Shown here one piece after another: positions 1-10,437 of a stretch of 64,000 bases of DNA; the stretch's first letter is position 1; each line of letters starts with the position of its first letter. The translations under genes and the position numbers were made by a program. This DNA comes from Nakataea oryzae (taxonomy: Eukaryota > Ascomycota > Sordariomycetes > Magnaporthales > Magnaporthaceae), in the NCBI GenBank assembly GCA_003049435.1, contig PYSQ01000005.1, positions 7,488-71,487 of the forward strand. Reading direction: 5' to 3'. The notes beneath the pieces were generated by a model. It had not been told where the DNA came from and searched no databases. It saw only the letters and a program-made list of their open reading frames with translations.

Positions 1-737
1 GGGCCAAGGGTGGACTCTTGGTGTTTCTGATGGTTGCAGGTGGTGGATGTGTTGTCAAAGTAGCTTGAGGATCGGAGTTTCGAGAAAGACAGCAGCAAGC
101 AGGAGAAGCGTTCTATTAGTATGCGTGGAAATCGCGACGAACGTGGTATAAAGTCGTGAACAAAGGCCTTGCTATGTGTCGAAAGGGCGTTGGGAAAGCC
201 ATAGTCAGTTGTAGCTCCTTGATTCTGGGCATGCTGAAGGATGCATCGGCCATGGGATCTTTGTTGCCGGTGCTTCTTTGTCGTGCAAAGTTCAACCCGT
301 GGATCAATGGCACCGCCGGCATTTGTCGGAAGGCTGCCGCCTTGATGAGAAGATGGTGGTCAACAGGGACAACAAAATGAGGAGAATGGCATTATCATTT
401 CATCAATGGAATAAAAAACAATCCTGAGCCGTTCCTGTTTCCCATTTTTCACTAGAAATGGCCACCAAAGGATACCGCCCAGCCCGAACCAAACTCCCAC
501 ATGGCGCGCCTTGTTGGAGCGCAACAATACATCCCAACGCGATCGCTGCGTGCATGATTTCCATAAGACGTAAAGAGAAATAAGTTGATCCAGCCACAAT
601 GGCATGGTATCGGCAAATCTGCCTCTCCGAGGGCACGGGCTTTGTGGCGCTGAACGGGTCGAGTGGCCGCTGCGTGGGTGGTCGAGCCAACCGGCCGGAG
701 CGACAATGGAGCCAGGGCACAGCGCGCCGCGCCCTAT
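1..737. other. No gene seen (left edge to first gene)
   Basis: I see no convincing coding sequence here. The short reading frames have no recognisable domains and mixed codon use. The right part is probably the 3' UTR and terminator region of the minus-strand gene at 738-1310. Confidence 0.5.
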
Positions 738-1310
738 CTAGTAGTAGTCGCCGCGGCTGCTGCTCCGCCTCCGGCTGTGGTGGCGCTTCTCGCCGTAGTA
801 GACCCTGGTGGGCTCGACGACGGGCGGCATCTGGGTGGTGGTGGTCGAGGTGACGCGGACCGCACTGCGGCTCCTGCTGCCGCGGCCGCGCGAGTGCGAG
901 TGGTGGTGGTGGCGGCCGTGGCGGCTGTGGCTGTGGCGGCGGCTGCTGCTGCGGTGGGTGTAGCCGTCGCCGCCGACGCCGCGGATCTCCTCGCGGTAGT
1001 AGGCCTGGGTGCGAGGCCGGTGGCGGCGCTCCTCCTCGTCGTAGCCCTGGCTGGTCTGCTTGATGAGGGCGCAGCGGAAGATCCAGCACAGCAGCAGGAA
1101 GCCGATGACGGAGCCGATGACGATGCCGGCGATGGCGCCGCCGCTCAGCGTCGGGCCCGTGGCGATGACGCCGCCGCCGACGGGGATCACGGTGGTCTCG
1201 ACGGCGGGGGTGATGGTGACGGTGGCCTGGCGCGGGAGCAGCAGCTCGACGCGGCTCAGGGCGGCGGCCACGGTGCGGGTGGCGAGCACGGGGGCGGCGG
1301 CGGGTGCCAT
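738..1310 (-). CDS. Single-pass membrane protein with a basic His/Arg/Ser-rich tail
   Basis: This is an intronless frame of 190 aa starting at the ATG at 1310. The N-terminal 55 residues are Ala/Val/Thr-rich and lack a clear signal peptide. Residues about 59-83 form one strong membrane segment (GAIAGIVIGSVIGF core, then LLLCWIF), followed by a cytoplasmic-looking tail (about 84-190) very rich in His, Arg and Ser with several Tyr. The architecture resembles small fungal proteins with a glycine-zipper-like transmembrane helix similar to those of WSC/Mid2-type proteins, but no named domain is visible and the function is unknown. The positively charged tail would place the C-terminus in the cytoplasm. 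GC-rich repeats make antisense frames open here, but only this frame has a coherent membrane architecture and a natural ATG. Confidence 0.65.
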   Translation of the reverse strand: MAPAAAPVLATRTVAAALSRVELLLPRQATVTITPAVETTVIPVGGGVIATGPTLSGGAIAGIVIGSVIGFLLLCWIFRCALIKQTSQGYDEEERRHRPRTQAYYREEIRGVGGDGYTHRSSSRRHSHSRHGRHHHHSHSRGRGSRSRSAVRVTSTTTTQMPPVVEPTRVYYGEKRHHSRRRSSSRGDYY

Positions 1311-2227
1311 GGTGGGCGGGCTGTGGGCTGTGGGCTGTGGACTGTGGGATGGATGAGGGGGCGGATGTGCTGCGCGGCGCCGATCAGAGGCCTGGTGGGT
1401 CGCCTAATTAGGTATTGGTCGACAGGGACAGGCGGGGGCTCCGGTCGAGCAAAGGCGAGACGGCAGACGGCAGGCGGCGGCAGCAGAGAGACGCCCGGAC
1501 GTGGACGCGTGTGCTTGTCGGAAAGGTCGACGCAAGCTCGTCGGGGCTAGGCGAGGTCACAGGGCCTCGCATTTTTCTCGCGCGGACGGGCGGCTCTTTT
1601 TAATGCGCGCGACAAGACATGCGACTCGTGGCGCCGAGTGGTGTCGCAATGGACGCAAAAGTTGGAAGCAGCATGACGTTGTTCGCTTGCCGGACCTTGT
1701 CCCCCGCCATGTCGCCCGCGCCCAGTCGACTGGAGCAGGCGAAAATCAAGGCTTGTCTGGCCCGTTTCTCGCTTCTGGTCGCGCCTGGGCCCACTTGGCG
1801 CCGTGCCTTGGTGTTGTCGGCGCTGGCGCTGGGTGGCTAGCGTGGCATTCGCTGCGCGGGGGCTCCACCCTCGGCCGCCCTCCTTCGTTGCTTTTGCGGC
1901 CTGCCAGCCCTCTGCCGCATCTGCCCACGCTGCGCACATCAGGGAACCCCCGCGGTGATCATGAAAAATGGGTGGCTAGGAGCCCACGAGGGCCGCCTTG
2001 CAGACGCCCAAGGAAAGGACACCCCCGTCGCCCACCCCAAGTGGGAGCAGAACCTCCGTCTGCAGGGCTGTCCATCGAGACCACGCGAGCCCATGTTGTG
2101 TGGATCCCTCCCTCGAACCCCACACCATGCATCTCGATCTCCCCAGCGAACCACCAGCCCCTGCATCCATCCACACCATCCACACTTGAGCCCTGCGCCC
2201 TCGCCCACCAGCATCAAGCAAAGACAA
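1311..2227. other. Intergenic region, no gene seen
   Basis: This is the upstream region of the minus-strand gene ending at 1310. It contains a short imperfect repeat (gtgggctgtgggctgtgg at about 1320-1340) and no convincing coding sequence. Long GC-driven frames cross it without domains. Confidence 0.5.
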
Positions 2228-2298
2228 GCGTGTGTGGTTTAAGGGTAAAATCCATCGTTGCCATCGATGGGCTCCCGGTTCGAGTCCGGGCACACGCA
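2228..2298 (+). tRNA. tRNA-Gly (anticodon GCC), intronless
   Basis: A 71-base cloverleaf can be drawn directly. The acceptor arm is GCGTGTG (2228-2234) paired with CACACGC (2291-2297), plus discriminator A at 2298. The anticodon stem is CATCG/CGATG around the loop TTGCCAT, giving anticodon GCC (glycine). The T arm is CCGG/CCGG-type around TTCGAGT. The B-box GGTTCGAGTCC lies at 2277-2287 and the A-box lies in the D arm near 2235-2248. A T-run at 2302-2306 serves as the Pol III terminator. No intron is present. It sits about 400 bases upstream of the CorA-like gene on the same strand. Confidence 0.95.
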
Positions 2299-2301
2299 TT
2301 C

Positions 2302-2306
2302 TTTTT
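2302..2306 (+). terminator. Pol III T-run terminator of tRNA-Gly
   Basis: Five consecutive T residues begin 3 bases after the tRNA discriminator base, the usual RNA polymerase III stop signal. Confidence 0.8.
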
Positions 2307-2703
2307 CTCCCCTGCTGTCCCAACGCGAACCGGCAGTATTTTTTTCTTTGTTGTTCACGGCTCGGGCACCTTCACCGTTCGTTCCCACTCATTCTAGGCA
2401 GCCACCAATTTCTTTGCAGCGCCCACTAATTATACCAAGCTTCAGCCGCACTCGTTTACTCCAGGTCTCTGATTTGACGGCGCGGACGACATCGAGCTAT
2501 GGGCGTTTGAACCCCCTGAATCCTTTGATCCCTTTTGCCTTGTCTGCCCTTTTTTTTTCAGACTTTTTTCCTTCGTCCGCCATGTTGTCCTCCGTCATGG
2601 AGCAATCCCGGGTTTGCTCAAGGCGAGGGAAAGAAACGATTTATGTCCATGCACGAGAGAAGTCTTGACTGCTTGCTTGTTCTCGAGAGAAGAAAGATCC
2701 ACC

Positions 2704-5649
2704 ATGTCGAGCTCGAAGCAAACCAGTGCCGACGGCGGTGAGGAAGATCGCGGGTACGATCTCGAGTGGCCGTCGTCACTGCGGTGGAACCCGCACTACA
2801 GCGTGCCTCGAAACTCGATCGACCGAAGCGCCGGCCCTCCACATATCCAGGGGCTTGGTGGCACCGCATTTGCACGCAAACACAATGGCGACACTGCAAA
2901 CCACCTGGGGGACAGCGGTGACGAGGAAGACGGCGTGCCCAGCCTGAACCACTGGCTCGAGACCCTGGCCGAGGTCTACATGAACGAGCTCGACAACCGC
3001 GCCCGCTGGGACCCGCGCTGGCTCAACATCACCCGTCGCGAGCGTTTCCAGGGCCTGGGGAGCGCCCGTGTCACCATCGTCGACTATCTGAGGTATGACG
3101 TTGTCCGCAGCACCTTTACTGACGCCAACAGCGGCAGTGTTCGCGGCGCAGCCAAGAGCAGCAGCAAAAAGCGCCTGGCTGCCGCCCTGAACAACAGACC
3201 CTCCAGCTGCAGCCTGCGCGTCATCGTCGTGACGGACCTCAGCCGGTTCGTGATGGGCGCGCTGGGCCAGCTGTTCCACGTCGACCCGGAGTTCTGGTTC
3301 GAGCACCTGGCCAACTCGGGCTACTGCGCCAGCGACGCCAACATCAAGATCAGGAACGCCGTCTGGATGAACTGGGCCCAGCGCGAGACCCGCTTCCGCC
3401 ACCGAGCCCTCCCCGGCCCCGGTCAGCCAACCGAGTGGAACACCGAACGCCACCGACGCCGACGCTTCCACCGCGACGGGAAACAGCCTGCGGGCAAGTG
3501 GGCGCACATGCGCTGGGGCCGGCTAGGGTCGATGCACTACCTCGGCCGCGGGGGCTTCTACGAGGAGGAGATGGAGCTGCGGATAGACGACGGCGACGAC
3601 GGCCGCCTCATCATGGAGCGCGACGTCGCCCTCGACAAGTTTGGCATATCCATCACCAGAAAGGGCATGGAGGCGGCGGCGGCCGCCCGCCGCCGCAAGG
3701 AGGAGGACCCCGTCAAGCCGAAAACGACGGGCGGGGAGTTCCTGGGCCCCTTTGGCGGCGGCGGCACCGAGCCGCCGAACCTCGATGCCGGCGGCAGGGA
3801 AGGGTCGGCGCGCGTCAAGGCGTCCAACGTGTACCGGCCCTACAGCACCTTCACGACCCTGCCCAAGAACCGCAAGCACTGGAGGAACCGCGACCTGCGC
3901 GTCATGGCGCCCGAGGGCGCCAGCGTCTGGTCCGGCACCGACGACGGGGGCAGGCTCGTCGTCCTGGTCGTGCTCGACCCCGCTCGCGCCATGCGCAACG
4001 TCAAGACGGGCGAGCTGACGCCGTCGCTGACCTTTATGCCGCGGCCCATGGAGATCGAAGCCTACACGGACGAGGAGCTCTGGCGCACCGCCGACCCCGA
4101 GGAGACCTATCTCGACCCGCCGCCTCTCCCTCTGAGCAAGGACCAGCGTAGGGCCGAGAGGAAGGCGAGGAAGCGCCTGCGACAGCAGAAGGAAGAAAAG
4201 AGGAAGGCCCGCGAGAAGGAAGCTAAGAAAAAGGCGGCGGCGGCAGAAAAGGCTGCTGTTGCACTCGAAGCCAGGCCTGCCGCAGATGTCGGTGTGCTGG
4301 AGGAAGGCGGTCCCGACGACGACGACGATGACGACGACGACGACGACAGGTCCGTGGTCTCATACTCGAGCAACATTTCCGAGGACGAGTACCGCGAGGA
4401 GTGGCGCAACAAGTACAAGGACCCAAAGTGGTACACGCGCGACCGCGACTTTGCGCGCAAGTACGCGCTGCCGACGGACGAGCTGGTGCTGCGGCACATT
4501 CTGCCGCGGGAGAAGGGGGCAGGGCCATGGGCCGCGCCCTCCCCCCTCCTCCCCGCCATCGTGCTGGCCCAGCTCTCGCTCGACGACCTCTGGCAGCTGC
4601 TGGCCGAGGTGCGGCTGGGGCTGGACCACGCCGACGCCGACATGGCGACCGACCTGCACCTGCGCCTGGCCGAGATCGCGGGCATCGCGCTGCAGAAGGA
4701 CCTGTCGTGGGCGCGCGACACGGCCCGGGAGGTGCGCGAGTGGGTCGCCCACCTGACGGCCTCTTTTTCCTCGGCGCTCGTCCCCGGAGAGGGCTGCTGC
4801 CGCGAGGAGCGCCAGCAGCACGCGGACCTCCTCGCCGAGATGGCCGCCCTGTCCAGCGAGGTGGCCGGCCTCCAGGCCCGGATCGACTCGACGCTGCAGC
4901 TGCTCCTGGCCTCGGTCGCGCTGGCGCAGAGCGTGCTCGTCATCAAGCAGACGTCGGGCGTCAACAAGCTGACCGAGCTCGCCTTCATCTTCATCCCGCT
5001 CTCCTTCATCACGTCCGTCTTCTCCATGCAGGTGGTCGAGCTGACGGCGGAGCCGCCCAGCATCCGCGTCTGGGCCGCCACGCTCGCCGTCGTCTTCGTC
5101 GTCACGTACTCGATCCGCATCTTCCTGCGCTCGCCCAGCATCCGCTGGGCCGGCATGGTGTCGCGCGCCACCATCATGAACCGCTTCACCTCGCGCTCCT
5201 CGGCCTCGGCGTCCAACCGGCTCAACAGCCTGAGCACGCGCGCCGTCCTCAAGTTCGCCTTCGTCATGTCGCTGACCCTGTTCATCTTCGGCCCCTTCTT
5301 CACCGCCTGCATCCTGTCCTGGTTGCTCACCTGGCTCGTCTGGTTCGGCACCGCGGCCGTGTCCGTCTACTTTCTGGCCACGTGCTGGCCCGACCCGGTG
5401 GTGCTCGGCCTCTGCTTCGGCTTGGGCCTGCCCTTCTCGGTCGTCGGCCTGGTGCTCAGGTACCGGTTTTGCGACCAGGTCGACGCGTTTTGGGAGCGCG
5501 CGGTGTGCCATCCAGCCCTGCAGCGGCTCATGCTCCGCATCCGGGACAAGTGGCTGCCACACAAGTGGTACTACGACAACGAGGTGGATGCGGATTTGGC
5601 AAAGGAGGGCTACAGCATATACGCGAGGCAGAAGATTGTAGGGGCATAG
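2704..5649 (+). CDS. CorA-like Mg2+ transporter-family protein (GMN motif not conserved)
   Basis: This is one exon encoding 981 aa. The first in-frame ATG is 2704, in a good context (tccaccATGtc); the frame upstream of it has no ATG. The N-terminal two thirds are soluble. Residues about 480-516 are a Lys/Glu-rich basic coiled coil, followed by an Asp run near 538-549. A helical stretch at about 700-750 leads into the CorA-type membrane pair: TM1 about 760-780 and TM2 about 791-808. In canonical CorA, TM1 ends in GMN, the selectivity filter; here the equivalent position near 774 reads SMQ. Two or three further hydrophobic segments (about 853-895 and 899-920) extend beyond the usual CorA ending. 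Fungal proteins of this type are annotated as CorA-like/ZntB-like. I infer membrane localisation; transport of Mg2+ is unproven and the altered filter argues for caution. Confidence 0.8.
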   Translation: MSSSKQTSADGGEEDRGYDLEWPSSLRWNPHYSVPRNSIDRSAGPPHIQGLGGTAFARKHNGDTANHLGDSGDEEDGVPSLNHWLETLAEVYMNELDNRARWDPRWLNITRRERFQGLGSARVTIVDYLRYDVVRSTFTDANSGSVRGAAKSSSKKRLAAALNNRPSSCSLRVIVVTDLSRFVMGALGQLFHVDPEFWFEHLANSGYCASDANIKIRNAVWMNWAQRETRFRHRALPGPGQPTEWNTERHRRRRFHRDGKQPAGKWAHMRWGRLGSMHYLGRGGFYEEEMELRIDDGDDGRLIMERDVALDKFGISITRKGMEAAAAARRRKEEDPVKPKTTGGEFLGPFGGGGTEPPNLDAGGREGSARVKASNVYRPYSTFTTLPKNRKHWRNRDLRVMAPEGASVWSGTDDGGRLVVLVVLDPARAMRNVKTGELTPSLTFMPRPMEIEAYTDEELWRTADPEETYLDPPPLPLSKDQRRAERKARKRLRQQKEEKRKAREKEAKKKAAAAEKAAVALEARPAADVGVLEEGGPDDDDDDDDDDDRSVVSYSSNISEDEYREEWRNKYKDPKWYTRDRDFARKYALPTDELVLRHILPREKGAGPWAAPSPLLPAIVLAQLSLDDLWQLLAEVRLGLDHADADMATDLHLRLAEIAGIALQKDLSWARDTAREVREWVAHLTASFSSALVPGEGCCREERQQHADLLAEMAALSSEVAGLQARIDSTLQLLLASVALAQSVLVIKQTSGVNKLTELAFIFIPLSFITSVFSMQVVELTAEPPSIRVWAATLAVVFVVTYSIRIFLRSPSIRWAGMVSRATIMNRFTSRSSASASNRLNSLSTRAVLKFAFVMSLTLFIFGPFFTACILSWLLTWLVWFGTAAVSVYFLATCWPDPVVLGLCFGLGLPFSVVGLVLRYRFCDQVDAFWERAVCHPALQRLMLRIRDKWLPHKWYYDNEVDADLAKEGYSIYARQKIVGA

Positions 5650-5848
5650 GTGCAGAGCAGCGTAATCGCGAACTTGGGCAGGATGATACTTGTAGTAGAT
5701 GCAGTCGACTCTATGCAGAGCAAGAGATACTAATTTGTATTCCTATCCCAGTCTTGTGGGACATCTCCAGCACAGCCGCGCATGTCTTGCCGGCACACAG
5801 GGAAAGAAGCCAAGGCCCTCGTCGAGCATTGCGCTCACCACCTGGCAT

Positions 5849-6568
5849 TTAAACGTGGCCGAGCCGAACGTCATTTTTGCGCCGGCCGCCGCCCATTCTC
5901 TGGGTTTCTTCTCGCCGCTGCACCTTGTCGCGCACTCTATACCCAACAAACGCCCAGTGCAGGATCCTGCGATCAGGAGAGGTGTCAGCACCGCTCATGT
6001 TTTCCACGGAACCAGAAAAAAGAGTAATAAAGCCAAGGACAAAAACTCACGCGAGAAGCGACAAGAAGACCACAATCGGCACGCCAACGCCCCTCAGCCG
6101 CCCATCTACCCCCGGGCTCACGAGCCCTCCCTTGTCGATGATGATGGCGCCCGCAAACGCGGCCGCGATCGAGATGCCGACCGCGGCCACCACGTCCACG
6201 ACGCCCGAGTCCCTGGCGTAGTTGCCGTGGCCCACGTGCGCCGGCCGCGCGAGGCTGGCGCAGAAGCCGTCCACCGCGAGGCAGTAGACGCCCGGCACCA
6301 TGGCCAGGGCGGTCCAGCGGGCGCGCTCAAAGAGGCGCCAGGCCGCGATGGCCAGCGACATGGTCACGAGGCCGAGGAGGGCCGAGACGCAGCGCCCGGA
6401 GCTGGGCACCGCGCCGGGCAGGAGGCGGTCCGGGTCCGGGTTGGTGGCTGGCGCCGACGCTGGCGTTGGTGGGGCGTCGCCGGCGGGGACATGGCCGTCG
6501 GTCGGGGGCCCGGCGGACTCTGTGTAGGGCGGTGGAGGGGTGTCGTCGGCGGGCGTGGTTCGCGACAT
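5849..6568 (-). CDS. Putative four-pass membrane protein
   Basis: I model two exons (6568-6051 and 5966-5849) giving 211 aa. The intron 6050-5967 has donor GTGAGT, a GCTGAC branch site and acceptor CGCAG. Without splicing the frame stops immediately at the donor. The start at 6568 (atgTCGCGAACC) is preferred over an upstream non-ATG extension. The N-terminal about 75 residues are Pro/Asp/Thr-rich (including PPPPY, a possible WW or ubiquitin-ligase docking motif). Four hydrophobic segments follow, near 80-100, 108-128, 140-162 and 172-190. The fourth runs across the splice junction, which supports the intron. A basic tail ends the protein. It resembles uncharacterised fungal tetraspan proteins; no function can be assigned. 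Confidence 0.6.
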
Positions 6569-7330
6569 TGCAAGGCTTGTTGGTCTTGGATGCTCGTGAG
6601 GGTGGCTCGGGCGGCCTCCTCTGCGGCCCAATTATGCTGTCTGGTCTGGGCTTTTCGCGCTGGCGGCAGACTTCACCGCGAGCCAAACAAGGCCGATTGC
6701 TGGAAGGTGCTAGAGAGGACAAGGGGCAGGCGCAAATTGCTGCTCGGTAGTATGATACGGGGTACTCGATGCATCGAAAATCGTCTTCCGAGACCATTGG
6801 GCTTCGATTGGTGTCCAACGACAATCTCCTCCCGCTTTCTGTCTGCAGCCACGCCATGGCAGGCCACTTCCTTTTTATCTTGGAAGGTCTAGCCGGCCAT
6901 GTCAGCAACTGTAAATTTGGCACCTTGGCAGCCAGCTCTCGTGGCAGGCACAGCCAATTGCTCCGCCCTTCCTTCGACCCCAGGCCCCCAAGCCGGCCGC
7001 AGCTCCCCCAATGCTACTTTTGCTTACATAGCTCGCCACGTGGAGCCTATTTCTGCCTTTCGACTCATCGGCCTGCGATTTTGACGGGGCTTTGTTCCTG
7101 GAGAGCTCGTGTTGGTGGGTCGTGACCACACTTGGCGGTTGGCTGAGCAGACAGCTCGGCGATATCATTTCCCTTTGCGATCACCACAAGGACACCAAAT
7201 GCATTTCAAACCAGCTAGGAATTTCCTGTTCTAATTGCCAATCTGTGATGTCGTTATGCTACGACATGGACACTCGGAACCCTTGTAAACGCAAACCGAC
7301 CACCACCCACCACCCATGTGCCAGTCGCCC
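6569..7330. other. Intergenic region, no gene seen
   Basis: This region holds the promoter of the four-pass protein (right of 6568) and the 3' flank of the DJ-1/PfpI gene. No coherent coding sequence was found. Confidence 0.5.
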
Positions 7331-8188
7331 CTAGACAACCAATGGCTCGTCCTTGTAGTCAACATCGCGGTTCGGCACCGACCCGAACTGGAGGATGGTG
7401 CCCATGAGCGTGTCCTCGCCGCCGCCCCAGGTCTCGGTGGCGAAGGCGCGCATCAGGTCCAGCCCGTTGAGCAGCGTGCCGCTCGTCCAGACCTTGCCGT
7501 CGCGCGCCCAGCGCCTCTCGACCCAGTTGGCCCCGGGCGCCTGCTGGCGCAGGAGCGGCAGCATGAGGCGCGGCCCCGTGGCCGTCTTGCCCTCGAGGAG
7601 GCCGGCGCGGATGGCCAGGTCGACGCCGCCGCAGATGGTGAGGAAGGCGGCGCACGTGTCGTGCATGCGGCGCACAAAGGCCACCTCGGCCTCGTTGGGC
7701 GTGTAGTCGAACATGTGCGCCCCGATCAGCACGATGTCCAGCGTGGGGCAGTCGGCGAAGGAGTGCTGGGGGGGTGGAAGGGGGTGTCAGCAGACGGAGA
7801 AAGGGGCCGCATATCGGGGAGTTCTGTGGGGCTCGGGCTGAGAGGCACTTGCCGTGGGGACGAGGTTGATGCCACTTGTGAGCTTCATAGGCCCGTTGGC
7901 GGCGCCATGTTGGGACACCCAGATAAACTCCATGTCAAAGGCTTGTTCCTTTATGTGTTTAGGAAGGACGTCATCGGGCCAGGTCTTGGTGAACTTCTTG
8001 GACATCCCATGGAGCACGTCAATGGGAGCGACGTCTTGGATCTCGGTTGTACTGCAAAGCAATTTTAGAGCTTCGTCTTGGCAAGCACAATGGAGTCGGG
8101 GAGATGCATGCAAAACTAACCCGTTCATCAGGATAACACCAACACGGACAGCCCGCGAGGGGTTCTTGAGGTCCAGGACTTGAGACAT
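7331..8188 (-). CDS. DJ-1/PfpI (class I glutamine amidotransferase-like) family protein
   Basis: There are three exons (8188-8121, 8051-7853, 7765-7331) encoding 233 aa. Intron 1 (8120-8052) has donor GTTAGT and acceptor TTGCAG. Intron 2 (7852-7766) begins with GCAAGT instead of GT, with a CTGAC branch and CCCAG acceptor; this GC-AG intron joins LVPT to HSFADCPTLD in frame, the usual sequence at this place in the family. The start of the fold (VGVILMNGTTEIQDVAPIDV) and the nucleophile elbow (TICGG, Cys134) followed by LAIRAGLLEGKTAT are typical of DJ-1/PfpI proteins. The Cys in the elbow is the expected catalytic residue. The family includes chaperone or deglycase, isonitrile hydratase and regulatory members; the substrate cannot be told from sequence. 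It is probably cytosolic, as no targeting signal is visible. Confidence 0.88.
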
Positions 8189-10437
8189 GGTGGGATAAGG
8201 AGTTTGAGACTGGCTGTTCTAGGAGTGGTCGCAAAGGTGTTATTTTATCCAATGTTGTCTGTCGTGCCTTGTTGGTCCCAAGAATGAATCCGAAAAGGAC
8301 GCATGTAGGGATTTATATAAACACCAAGTTCTATATTGCAAGATATCTACTCATCAAAACGCCGAACATCTTCGGGGGACGCGTTAGTGGGGATTACGCA
8401 TCCCGAGCATTGCCGGCGCTGGGAGCTTGTTGGCTGCATGGGAAATTCTTAACGTGCTCACGCCAAGCAGCGAGTCCTACCCAGCGGACCTAGCGTGCCC
8501 GATCCGGACTAGACTGGAGCCAGTCAGCTCAGGGAGCTCCGAAATCCTTCGGAGGCGATTGAACGAACACGCAACGAGGCCACCAGCGCAGTGTCACAAC
8601 GGGAAACAAGCGCAGCACATTGGGCGCTCTGGAAGTCAAATGACGCCGCAAGATCGCATCGGCACATGCAACCGCCAGCTTTTGAATCCTTATTATGGAT
8701 CGTAGAATCCATGGTGTTGCATTTGGCTCAGGTTTAGACGCAAAAAATCGTTCAGGAAAAGATATAGACACAAATGGCTACTTTCTTTCTTCCACCAGAA
8801 CGAAACCATTCCGCCTCGGCTATTCCTCGATTCAATTCCGACCAATCGTACTGCAAAAGGTCACAAAGAAGGACGCACTGCATTCAGCTGACATTCTTAC
8901 TTGCTAATTGTGTAATTGTGTAATTGATTTCGAGCAGACAAGCAGAGGCGAAATATTTGTCCACATTTCTAGGAGCGTGTAGACCAGCGAGAAACAGCTT
9001 CTTGCAGCGAGTGTTATCATTTGTCGTGAATGCTTTTTTGCCACCATTTTGTAACGAGGAGCCCGTTGCAAGCACAGGAGAGCGAGATTTTAATTCATAG
9101 CTCACGGCACACAACCAGTGACCGCTATATGTGAGTGCAGGTTGCTGTGTTTGATCGTTGTTTTATTGCCTCATCGAGGGGCTTGGAAGTCTCATGCCGA
9201 TTTGCCGCATATAAACCGTAGAACTAGTAGCCCATATCTGGATTGGAGGTGTCACTACTTCTGGAATCGTTGCATTTGGCATGGTAAGGGACTATCTCTT
9301 GATCATGTACGTTTCCATTTAATCGCGCTGATGTTTGAAAGCTGCTAGTTGTATTTTTCAAATGACTTGCAAGATGAATAGGAGCATAGCTTTGAGTAAT
9401 AATAGATTGCCATGCACTTCCTTGATCACTTGTGATGATGAATCGAAAAGACTGTATTAGGGTCAAGTAACAAGTGGCAGGCATACATTGGGCATCGGTT
9501 AACTACCCAAAGTAATCAAACAACAGTTGGCAGCTGGGGGCCTAGCCGGGACAACAGCACTGTTGGGGCGGGTTATGTCACACCGAGGTGGCACAGGACG
9601 TAATCAAGCCCTTACAACTGGTGATCTTCGCTGGATTAGTTTTTGTTTTCTGGAAGAATCTGCTGGGTCATACAGACTCTTGGGGTCAAGCTCGAGTGGG
9701 AGCCAATATAACAGTGCATGCCCACGTTTTCTTGTACGACGCCTCGGCTTTGAAAATCAGTGTCAGGTGCCTGTGCGATGTGGCCAAGTTGCTGTTGGTT
9801 CCAGACTGCACCATTGCGGACAAAGAATGGCGATGAGGACCCATTCCAGGGGTCTCGGCCAGCAACAGAATGCGGCTGACAAATTTAAGTCTGGCATTCT
9901 TGACCCCTCGCTCGCAAATTTCCTCCCTAGTGCGGTCTACCAGGTGGCACCCTCCCATCAACAATTTCTGCTTTTGTCTTGCGTTTTCAAACTCCCTTGA
10001 CCCTATCGATAGCTGTATGTGACCACATCCCCGATCCACGAGCCAGCTGCTACCCTTTGATTTTTGGACCAATTGTTGGGACGATTTTGTTATGCTCTCC
10101 CCTGACAAAGGCATTGTGCAGAGGTGGACCAAAAAACGTGGCTGCCTATCAACAAAGCATTCTCCCTGAGCCCGAGGGGCGAAGCGGACATCGAAAATCC
10201 AGCTTGTTCCCGCAACCAACGAATCATCAGCCCAGCCCGTTTTCTTGCACTCCCTCACTCGGCTCGGCCGAACTCGCTTCCATTCACAAACACCCCACAT
10301 CTCTGTTAACAGCCGACGCGAAATCTTGTAGGAAGCCTCGTTTTTGAATCGAGTCAGCAACAAGAGACGCCTTTTCTCACTGCAGCTATTGTCCCTCTGT
10401 TGGTTCCCGGTTTGGCCCAACCTCCTGGCCAGAGGAA
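8189..10437. other. 2.2-kb gene desert with lower GC
   Basis: From about 8250 to 10330 the base composition is visibly more AT-rich than the rest of the window and no supported gene is present. A short tandem (tgtaattgtgtaattg) lies near 8907-8925. The last few hundred bases before 10438 are pyrimidine-rich and likely form the promoter of the gene starting at 10438. Several frames of 70-315 codons cross the region but show no domain or splice logic. Confidence 0.5.

Noticed and set aside
403..1089. Minus-strand Pro/Arg/Gln-rich frame of 228 codons overlapping the single-pass membrane protein
   Set aside because: It is a shifted-frame shadow of the real gene at 738-1310 and has no domain; its composition reflects the repeats of the other frame.
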